A stretch of DNA of 18,287 bases from G020354945 sp964570585 (GTDB lineage: Bacteria > Omnitrophota > Gorgyraeia > JABMRG01 > JAFGKX01), in the NCBI GenBank assembly GCA_964570585.1, contig CAZMYR010000036.1, positions 1 to 18,287 on the forward strand, written 5' to 3'. The position numbers and the translations under genes were made by a program. The notes under the pieces are model-generated. The model saw nothing but the letters and a program-made list of their open reading frames with translations. It was not told the origin of the DNA and did no database searches. Below, one piece after another: positions 5,906 to 12,187 of the stretch (its first letter is position 1; the number at the start of each line of letters is the position of its first letter).

Positions 5906-7046
5906 CCAATATTACGAACATGAGGAGAAATTCTTAGCCCATTATGCCATGAAAAGCACCTTATCGAAGGGCAGAGTGCATAAGGAGAAAGAACATCCGT
6001 ATCGGCCCATTTATCAGCGTGACAGAGAAAGGATCATACATTCAACTGCTTTTAGGCGACTGGAGTATAAGACCCAGGTTTTTGTAAATCATGAAGGAGA
6101 TTATTATAGAACCAGATTAACCCACACCCTTGAAGTGGCCCAGATAGCCCGTTCTATAGCCCGGGCATTATGTTTAAACGAAGATTTGGCCGAAGCTATT
6201 GCTCTTGCTCATGATTTGGGCCATACCCCTTTCGGCCATTCAGGTGAAGAAGTATTATCCGAGATAATGAAAGAATACGGAGGATTTAATCATAATGTCC
6301 ATGGCCTAAGAGTAGTCGATTATTTAGAGACCAGATATCCTAATTTTAGGGGCCTAAATCTCACCTGGGAAGTCAGGGAAGGGATTATAAAACATACCAC
6401 CCCTTATGACTCCCCGGGGATAATTGCGGAGTTAAAACCGGAAATACCTCCTACTCTGGAGACCCAGGTGGTTAACGGAGCTGATGAGATTGCATTTGAT
6501 AGCCACGACCTGGACGATGGCCTAACCAGCAATATTTTATCAGAAAGTGATTTAAAAAAAGTATCACTATGGAAGGAGACTTCTGCTAAAATAAGGAAAA
6601 AATACCATAATTTAAGTGAACAGGTTCGCCAATTTCAGATTATCAAAGAGATTATAAATACCCAGGTGACCGATTTGCTCGGTGCCACTGAGGCAAAGAT
6701 TAAACAGCATAATATAAAATTAATAGAGGATGTAAGAAAGTTCCCCGGAAAGCTCGTTACATTTAGCGCATCGATGCAGAAGGAAAGGGAAAGTCTAAGA
6801 GATTTTTTATTTAAAAATCTATACCGGCATTACAGGGTTTTAAGAATGTCTAATAAAGCTCGCCGTTTTATAAAGGAATTATTTAAGGTATATATTTCTC
6901 AACCGGAACAGCTCCCGACCGGCTTCAGAGCAAGAATCAAGGCCGAAGGGTCTTATAAGGTTGTTTGCGATTATATTGCCGGTATGACAGACCGTTATGC
7001 ATTAAACGAATACAAAAAACTTTTCCAGCCTTTCGAACGAGTGTAG
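5892..7046 (+). CDS. dGTPase-like dNTP triphosphohydrolase (HD domain)
   Basis: This 384-aa HD-superfamily protein contains YRPIYQRDRERIIHSTAFRRLEYKTQVF, the dGTPase nucleotide-binding segment. It also has the HD metal ligands His78 (RLTHTLEV), His107-Asp108 (ALAHDLGHTPFGH) and an Asp in GADEIAFDSHDLDDG (about 198). It should hydrolyse dNTPs to deoxynucleoside plus triphosphate, limiting dNTP pools; many members of this shorter subgroup are not dGTP-specific. The chosen start is GTG 5892, with AGGAG about 8 nt upstream inside the HIT gene. An ATG further in would remove conserved sequence. Neighbouring thymidylate synthase and the RNR at 12188 support a role in dNTP balance. Confidence 0.9.
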   Translation: MLKSNQYYEHEEKFLAHYAMKSTLSKGRVHKEKEHPYRPIYQRDRERIIHSTAFRRLEYKTQVFVNHEGDYYRTRLTHTLEVAQIARSIARALCLNEDLAEAIALAHDLGHTPFGHSGEEVLSEIMKEYGGFNHNVHGLRVVDYLETRYPNFRGLNLTWEVREGIIKHTTPYDSPGIIAELKPEIPPTLETQVVNGADEIAFDSHDLDDGLTSNILSESDLKKVSLWKETSAKIRKKYHNLSEQVRQFQIIKEIINTQVTDLLGATEAKIKQHNIKLIEDVRKFPGKLVTFSASMQKERESLRDFLFKNLYRHYRVLRMSNKARRFIKELFKVYISQPEQLPTGFRARIKAEGSYKVVCDYIAGMTDRYALNEYKKLFQPFERV

Positions 7047-7052
7047 TCAGAA

Positions 7053-8573
7053 ATGAAAGATATAAAGATAGAATATAGGGACGAATTTCTTAAACGGTTT
7101 ACCCAAAGTGAAATTTTTAAAGAGGAACAATCCTCTTTTAATAACATATTGGGAAGAGTGCAGTGGTGTTTGTTTTCGTCTGCAACGGGAAAATTGATTG
7201 ACAAACAATTAAAAGAAATCGCAGTAACAGAGGCCCAAAAAAGAATCCTTTTGAATAAAAGATATAAAAAGCTATTATGTTCAAATATCAATAAGGTGAA
7301 AAGAATAAAGAAACCGGCGCTATTTAAAAACAACAATTTTCATAACGCTTGCCTGCCACTCGGAAGAGGGGACAATATTTATGGTTATTTAGTATTGAGC
7401 GGCCTTAGAAAAAGCCTTGGTAGCGAGTTGCTGGCATTATTGAGCAGTTTTACCAATTCTATAATTGAAGAGATTAGCAAAGAGATGGAACTGTCAAAGT
7501 TATATGAAGTTATAAGGCCAAGAGCAATTGCGCTTTCAACCATCCACACCATTCATAGGCTGATAAGCTCAACCCTGGACATTAACGAATTATTGCCAAG
7601 GATTGCCCGGCTGGCCCTTCAGGTATTAAGGGCTGAGCGGGCGGCGATATATATGTTAGAAAAAGAAACTTCTAAGTTAAAATGTGCCGCAGCAGTTGAT
7701 TATACAAAGGCCAAAGATTTTTTTATGATTAGCCAAAGACACAGTCCTTTAGCCCAAAGAATCATTTCTACTGCCCGCTCAATATTAAGGAAGGATTTAT
7801 TGGCTGTGCCGCTGATAGAAGAAGAGGATGTCATCGGCGTTATAGTGGTCAGAAATAAACTCGAAGAAAAAAGTTTCACTATGTTCGACCAGGAAATACT
7901 TATTACGTTAGCAGAACAGGCAGTGATAGCTATTAGAAACGCCAAACTTTACAAGGAGCAGCAGGATATAACAATAGGGAGTATAAAATCATTAGCATCG
8001 TTGCTGGATCTTAAATTACCGGGCGCCTACACTCACACCAATCTATTTGTTGAATTAATCTTAGCCTTGGGTAGTGAGATGGATCTTTCCCGGGAGGAGA
8101 TGAGGGATCTGCATTATTCTGCATTATTGCCGGATTTAGGCATGCTGTTTATCCCTGAACAAATACTTAGAAAGACGACCCCTTTAGACAGGAAGGAACT
8201 TCGGCTTATAAAAAAGCATACCAAAAAAGCAGTAGAGATTACGCAATATCTAAGCGGTTTAAAGCCAACCATACCGATAATTTTGCATCATCACGAAAGA
8301 TTCGACGGTAAAGGTTATCCTGATAGATTAAAAGGCGATAGGATACCCGTAGGAGCTAGAATCATGGCAGTGGGTGATGCATTTGAAGCAATGATACGCA
8401 GGCGTCCTCGCCGTAAACCACTCACACCCATAAGAGCAGTGTCTGAAATAGAATCGCAATCCGGTAAACAATTCGACCCAAAAGTAGTTGATGCCTTCAT
8501 GGAACTTTTTAACGACGGTAGATTAGACAGTTTGGTCAAAGGTCACAAGCATGAGCTTAAAAAGATTTTTTAA
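7053..8573 (+). CDS. GAF-HD-GYP-like protein with defective HD metal pair
   Basis: This 506-aa cytosolic signalling protein has an N-terminal region of unknown type (1-155), a GAF domain (about 165-300, IARLALQVLRAERAAIYML...LAVPLIEEEDVIGVIVV) and an HD-GYP domain (about 310-490). In HD-GYP phosphodiesterases, which degrade cyclic di-GMP, the motif is LLHDIGK. Here it is LLPDLGM, so the metal-binding His is Pro360 while Asp361 is kept. The downstream HHERFDGKGYP (412-423) with the signature loop is intact, as are His389 and Asp442. Catalysis is therefore doubtful and a c-di-GMP-binding or scaffold role is possible. The ATG lies 6 nt after the dGTPase stop, with no strong ribosome site. The 3' end overlaps the next gene by 23 nt. 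Confidence 0.88.
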   Translation: MKDIKIEYRDEFLKRFTQSEIFKEEQSSFNNILGRVQWCLFSSATGKLIDKQLKEIAVTEAQKRILLNKRYKKLLCSNINKVKRIKKPALFKNNNFHNACLPLGRGDNIYGYLVLSGLRKSLGSELLALLSSFTNSIIEEISKEMELSKLYEVIRPRAIALSTIHTIHRLISSTLDINELLPRIARLALQVLRAERAAIYMLEKETSKLKCAAAVDYTKAKDFFMISQRHSPLAQRIISTARSILRKDLLAVPLIEEEDVIGVIVVRNKLEEKSFTMFDQEILITLAEQAVIAIRNAKLYKEQQDITIGSIKSLASLLDLKLPGAYTHTNLFVELILALGSEMDLSREEMRDLHYSALLPDLGMLFIPEQILRKTTPLDRKELRLIKKHTKKAVEITQYLSGLKPTIPIILHHHERFDGKGYPDRLKGDRIPVGARIMAVGDAFEAMIRRRPRRKPLTPIRAVSEIESQSGKQFDPKVVDAFMELFNDGRLDSLVKGHKHELKKIF

Positions 8574-8811
8574 ATCGCCTATACATAGAAAGATAATCAT
8601 CTTTTTTTATCAGAATCCTTCCAGCATTGACACCCCCCGCGGAGTAGCTACCTGGATCAATTACGATAGGCCAAAAGTAAACAAGGCATTAAAGGAGCTG
8701 ACCAAACATAAGATACTCGATATCCACAAATCTGCCACCGCCACCGGCTACTCCTATACCAGAGATAAAAAAATAATAAGAGAGGTAGAAAAACAGCTGC
8801 AAAATATCTAA
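8551..8811 (+). CDS. Small winged-helix DNA-binding protein
   Basis: This 86-aa basic protein fits a single winged-helix domain: IHRKIIIFFYQNPSSIDTPRGVATWINYDRPKVNKALKELTKHKIL provides helix-turn-helix with a recognition helix, and TGYSYTRDKKIIREVEKQL provides the wing and a terminal helix. It resembles ArsR/MarR-type repressor domains but has no visible ligand site. It overlaps the GAF/HD-GYP-like gene by 23 nt and its stop overlaps the next ATG (taATGG), so it is translationally coupled to both. It could transduce the output of the upstream GAF protein, which is inference from adjacency only. Confidence 0.75.
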   Translation: MSLKRFFKSPIHRKIIIFFYQNPSSIDTPRGVATWINYDRPKVNKALKELTKHKILDIHKSATATGYSYTRDKKIIREVEKQLQNI

Positions 8812-9491
8812 TGGGCAAAATAGCAAAATCGTTAATAATAGCTATCGTCGTTATCCTGTTCGCATTTACCGCCGTTTTAAAAACTCCTTTAGTAAAATAT
8901 CCGGTTTCTTTATGCATTTCCCGCTGTCTAAAATCAGATATATCGATAAAAAAATGCGGCTTTTCATTTACAAAAGGGATAAAGGCTTCCGATGTCGAGA
9001 TTAAAAGTAAAAAAGGCCTTCATTGTATTATAAAAGATGCTGATGTACAGTTTGATTTCCTTTATTTGGCAAAAAAAGGACTGAGCTTTAATTATTCATT
9101 AAAATCAGTCAGATTTTCTTATCCGGCCTCTGAAGTTATAAATGGTATTGCTAGATTATTTGCTATTGAGCCGACTCGGTTATTGAAATTTGACACTGTC
9201 GATGGGATAGTTTACATTAAACCCGGTGAAATCCTCATAAAAGATTTAAATGCCACAGGGAAAGACATAAGCCTTTTTGTTAACGGCACAACAACAATGA
9301 ATAAATATATCAATTATGCGCTTAAACTAATATTATCAGAAAGTCTCACTTCAAAAATTCCCGAAAATATACGTCAGTTTTTCTTCAAAAAAGAACAAGA
9401 ACATTCCGTTGTAGAACTGAATTTAAGCGGCAATGTAAAAAAGCCCTCCATAAACTTCTCCACCCCCCTCTTCAAATTCCGCATAAAATAG
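8811..9491 (+). CDS. AsmA/TamB-like membrane-anchored protein (hypothetical)
   Basis: This 226-aa protein has a single N-terminal membrane helix (about 7-25, SLIIAIVVILFAFTAVL) and a periplasmic-type beta-rich remainder. Stretches such as DISIKKCGFSFTKGIKASDVEIKSKKG and the closing VVELNLSGNVKKPSINFSTPLFKFRIK are typical of AsmA/DUF748-like repeats, in which amphipathic strands form a lipid-carrying groove. It is shorter than full AsmA proteins. It is the last gene of the operon starting at 2983, overlapping the winged-helix gene by one base. The RAYT element begins 3 nt after its stop. Confidence 0.6.
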   Translation: MGKIAKSLIIAIVVILFAFTAVLKTPLVKYPVSLCISRCLKSDISIKKCGFSFTKGIKASDVEIKSKKGLHCIIKDADVQFDFLYLAKKGLSFNYSLKSVRFSYPASEVINGIARLFAIEPTRLLKFDTVDGIVYIKPGEILIKDLNATGKDISLFVNGTTTMNKYINYALKLILSESLTSKIPENIRQFFFKKEQEHSVVELNLSGNVKKPSINFSTPLFKFRIK

Positions 9492-9493
9492 AA

Positions 9494-10196
9494 TAGAGAC
9501 GTTTACAAAATCGTTCGGGAACCTGCCCTAAATTTGTTCGGGAACCTGTCCCCTAAAGGGGTAAGGGGTCTAAAATATTAAAGGATGGTCCGAGCATGTT
9601 TCTTTCCTTGTAACTACTCCAGATATATTCATGTGGACTTTTAACTAGCCCAGCCATTACAGGATTAAGTTCAATATAATTTATACAATCTATCAGATAT
9701 TTGTCCTTTACAATAACCTTGCTTTTAAACCTCCCCTGCCAAAGATGCCCCACTTTTTGATACTTATTGTTAAAATATGCAACATAAGATGTATTTAGCC
9801 CATGCATGAACTTGGATAGATTTCTCCCATTCCCATCTACCTCCCCAACTATACGAACATGCTTAGGCATAAGGCAGTATCCATATAGCATAAATTTATA
9901 CCTTTTTTTGTATTTTGCCAACGTATCCATATATTTATCCAGGTCCTCATTAGCCTTAAACACTACCTGTTTTTGGTTCCCTATTACCATAATATGGTAA
10001 CAAGCCCCCTCTACTATTAATCTTGGTTCGTTTGGCATGATACACCTCCCCTTTTTTGATTTTTAAGCCTTCACTATATATAGACGATTTTTTAACCCAA
10101 ATTATTTCAAAAAAATGAAAAAAAATCAAAAAAAATAGGACAGGTCCCCGATTGAAAATAGAGCAGGTCCCCGAACAAAACCAGAAACGTCCCTAG
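9494..10196 (-). mobile_element. RAYT-type IS200-like element with palindromic ends
   Basis: The transposase gene 9553-10038 (- strand) lies between two ~60-nt arms that are imperfect inverted repeats. The left arm is 9494-9554 (tagagacgttta ... gttcgggaacctgtcccct); the right arm is 10137-10196 (aggacaggtccccg ... ccagaaacgtcccta). Each arm holds two cggg(a/g)acctg boxes and an outer gacgttt box. REP-associated tyrosine transposases are single-copy HUH enzymes that act on such palindromes. The element directly follows the operon ending at 9491. No target-site duplication is expected or seen. Confidence 0.75.
9553..10038 (-). CDS. REP-associated tyrosine transposase (Y1/RAYT), HUH motif altered
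   Basis: This 161-aa Y1-family protein has the usual RAYT landmarks: MPNEPRLIVEGACYHIMVIGN at the start, YGYCLMPKHV, VGHLWQGRFKSKV, and YIELNPVMAGLV with the catalytic Tyr121. The HUH metal site normally reads HVH; here it is His60-Val-Arg62 (codon CGT, one transition from CAT), so single-strand cleavage is probably impaired. Length is normal and there is no frameshift. The start ATG at 10038 has a strong ribosome site (gggaggtg). The stop TAG lies just inside the left palindromic arm. It recognises REP-like hairpins in the established family model, and cognate hairpins are present on both sides. Confidence 0.9.
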   Translation of the reverse strand: MPNEPRLIVEGACYHIMVIGNQKQVVFKANEDLDKYMDTLAKYKKRYKFMLYGYCLMPKHVRIVGEVDGNGRNLSKFMHGLNTSYVAYFNNKYQKVGHLWQGRFKSKVIVKDKYLIDCINYIELNPVMAGLVKSPHEYIWSSYKERNMLGPSFNILDPLPL

Positions 10197-10215
10197 ACCT
10201 TTGTCAATATTTTTG

Positions 10216-10244
10216 TTTACCCGCTGTCATTTATTATATATAAT
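10216..10244 (+). promoter_or_regulatory. Putative sigma-70 promoter (TTTACC-17-TATAAT)
   Basis: TTTACC (10216-10221) and TATAAT (10239-10244) are 17 nt apart in a very AT-rich stretch between the RAYT element and the small palindrome. The -10 box is perfect and the -35 box matches 4 of 6. It could start the transcript of the operon beginning at 10430, in which case the 145-bp hairpin element would lie in the 5' UTR. Confidence 0.5.
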
Positions 10245-10260
10245 ATAGTAGTTGAGTAGT

Positions 10261-10405
10261 TGGGGACGTTTCTAAAATCATTCGGGAACCTGCCATAAAA
10301 TCATTCGGGCACCTGTCCACTAAAGGGCTTAAAAAATTCTCGAAGAGGGACAGGTTCCCGATTAAAAATAGGGCAGGTCCCCGAACAAAACCAGAAACGT
10401 CCCTA
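10261..10405. mobile_element. Non-autonomous (MITE-like) derivative of the RAYT element
   Basis: Arms of about 58 nt (10261-10319 and 10347-10405) form an inverted repeat with the same box order as the ends of the RAYT element: outer gacgttt, cggg-acctgcc, cggg-acctgtcc. Its right arm is nearly identical to the right arm at 10137-10196 (shared cgaacaaaaccagaaacgtc string). It contains no ORF. It looks like the two ends of the transposon joined after loss of the gene. It ends 24 nt before the start codon at 10430, just before that gene's ribosome site. Confidence 0.75.
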
Positions 10406-10429
10406 TCACTAAAAAGGAAAGGTGAGAAT

Positions 10430-11176
10430 ATGCCTGATACATTTTTAATAACGTTGGTATTCATTGCCTTATGCACCATAATCGGAGCCTTTGTTAAAGG
10501 CCGCAGCAAAGACAGATGCCTCGTAGATTTTAAAAACTCACCAGTCACTTTGGAACTAAAGGACGGTAAATCAGTCTGGGGCAGACTCGATGTAGAACAC
10601 ACCGGAATTGAATTAATGTATGATTCAGATTATTTAGATGAAAAAGAGGGCCATTACGAAAAAAGTTATATACTTTATAAGAATGAATTTCCCAATATTG
10701 AGTTGATTGTCAGGTACCAGGACAAATTGAGCAAGGAAGAGAAAGCAAATCGAGAAAAGATGCTCAAAGAATATTACAAGCCAAAGGTTGGACATCGCAT
10801 AAAGCGAAAATTGAAGAATTTCTTCAGCGTTGTAAGGGATGCGTTGGTTGAGGTATTTAACCTTTTTATGGGCCGTATCCGCACAGCTACACCTGCAGGC
10901 GCCGTTTTATCCGGCCAGGATAAATATGTCTCCCAAATACAGAAACAATTGATTCCTGGTGCCGGTACTGCCTTTGAGCCTATGCTGGAAAAATATATTG
11001 GCAAAAAGGTCGTTATAAAAATGTTGAGAAAAGAAAAGGCCGTAGAATATCCAGGCATATTGAAAGATTACACTACCGGTTTCATTGAAATTTTGGATGT
11101 AGAATACAAGGACAAACAACTAGCAGATATTATTGCATCGCGTCAATTGGCACTGGTTAGGCATTTAGGAAAATGA
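10430..11176 (+). CDS. Membrane-anchored protein with two Sm-like segments (hypothetical)
   Basis: This 248-aa protein begins with one membrane helix (about 4-22). Two separated segments look like Sm-fold strands. The first is FKNSPVTLELKDGKSVWGRL (34-53) with DVEHTGIELMY following. The second is KYIGKKVVIKMLRKEKAVEY (188-207) with PGILKDYTTGFIEILDV. In both, 'V-x-LK-x-G-x-x-x-x-G-x-L' style spacing matches the Sm1 pattern of LSm/Hfq folds. A basic, charged linker (about 97-130) and a possible amphipathic or second membrane segment (130-150) lie between. Function unknown. AAAGGTGAG precedes the ATG. The stop overlaps the amrS ATG (ATGA), so the two are coupled. Confidence 0.6.
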   Translation: MPDTFLITLVFIALCTIIGAFVKGRSKDRCLVDFKNSPVTLELKDGKSVWGRLDVEHTGIELMYDSDYLDEKEGHYEKSYILYKNEFPNIELIVRYQDKLSKEEKANREKMLKEYYKPKVGHRIKRKLKNFFSVVRDALVEVFNLFMGRIRTATPAGAVLSGQDKYVSQIQKQLIPGAGTAFEPMLEKYIGKKVVIKMLRKEKAVEYPGILKDYTTGFIEILDVEYKDKQLADIIASRQLALVRHLGK

Positions 11177-12186
11177 TTAAAGAGGCTATGCTATATAAGA
11201 GTTCAGGCGACTCTAAAGTTGAATGCAATCTTTGCGCTCATCGTTGTCAAATCTTAGATTCTAAGTTTGGCTTTTGCGGTGTCCGGCAGAATAAAAAGGG
11301 GAAATTATATACCCATGTTTATGGTGAAGCGATAGCCTCTCATATAGATCCAATAGAGAAGAAGCCTTTATACCACTTTTTTCCTGGAACAACAGCATAT
11401 TCAATAGCAACAATTGGTTGCAATTTTAGATGTCCGTTCTGCCAAAACTGGCAGATATCCCAGGCTACAAAAAGGGGTAGCCGTAACTCGGGTAGCTATG
11501 AACTAAAACCTGAGGAGGTTGTTAAAGAGGCAAAAAGGAATGGCGCAAAAAGCATATCCTATACATATACAGAACCAACCATATTTTTTGAATATGCTTA
11601 TGATACAGCAAGGTTGGCTAAGAATGAAAATTTATATAATAGTTTTGTTACAAACGGCTTTATGACAGAAGAGGCCCTCAAGACGATTCAGCCTTATTTA
11701 GATGCCTGCAATGTAGACCTTAAGTTTTTCAATGACGAAACCTACAAGAAGATATGTCAGGGAAGATTACAACCTGTTCTGGATTCAATAAAATTGATGA
11801 AAAGGTTGAATATATGGGTTGAAGTAACCACATTAGTTGTGCCCGGCTTAAATGATTCTGATGAAGAATTAAGAAAAATAGCAGAATTTATAGCGAGCGT
11901 GGATAAAGGAATCCCCTGGCATATAAGCCGTTTTTATCCTGATTATAAATATACCGATGCTGTTCCGACGCCTCTTGAAACTCTAAGAAAAGCAGAGGGA
12001 ATAGGAAAAGCGGCTGGTTTACGATATGTCTATTTAGGAAATGTAGCCGGCGAAGGCTCCGATACTTTTTGCTATAATTGCGGAGAAGTTCTAATAAAAA
12101 GAGCAATTTATTTTGTAGGGAAAAATCGTATAAAAGACGACAAATGCCCTAAATGCGGCAGTAAAATCGACGGAGTTTGGTCTTAA
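11173..12186 (+). CDS. amrS: AmmeMemoRadiSam-system radical SAM enzyme (AmrS)
   Basis: This 337-aa protein matches AmrS throughout. The N-terminal CNLCAHRC...GFCGVR (Cys18, 21, 25, 35) is followed by YGEAIASHIDPIEKKPLYHF. The radical SAM motif is CNFRCPFC (Cys83, 87, 90), then QNW. YTYTEPTIF and ACNVDLKFF lie further in, and a C-terminal zinc-ribbon CYNC...CPKC (Cys300, 303, 325, 328) follows. The family is usually encoded with MEMO1-like (AmrB) and AMMECR1-like (AmrA) partners, and neither is in this window. The product is not assigned here. It starts by ATGA overlap with the Sm-like membrane gene, and class II RNR follows after one base. Confidence 0.92.
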   Translation: MIKEAMLYKSSGDSKVECNLCAHRCQILDSKFGFCGVRQNKKGKLYTHVYGEAIASHIDPIEKKPLYHFFPGTTAYSIATIGCNFRCPFCQNWQISQATKRGSRNSGSYELKPEEVVKEAKRNGAKSISYTYTEPTIFFEYAYDTARLAKNENLYNSFVTNGFMTEEALKTIQPYLDACNVDLKFFNDETYKKICQGRLQPVLDSIKLMKRLNIWVEVTTLVVPGLNDSDEELRKIAEFIASVDKGIPWHISRFYPDYKYTDAVPTPLETLRKAEGIGKAAGLRYVYLGNVAGEGSDTFCYNCGEVLIKRAIYFVGKNRIKDDKCPKCGSKIDGVWS

Positions 12187-12187
12187 G

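Noticed and set aside
10234..10602. 122-aa - strand frame over the palindrome and the start of the Sm-like gene
   Set aside because: It crosses a transposon-derived palindrome and a putative promoter and is antisense to a coupled gene; no motifs.
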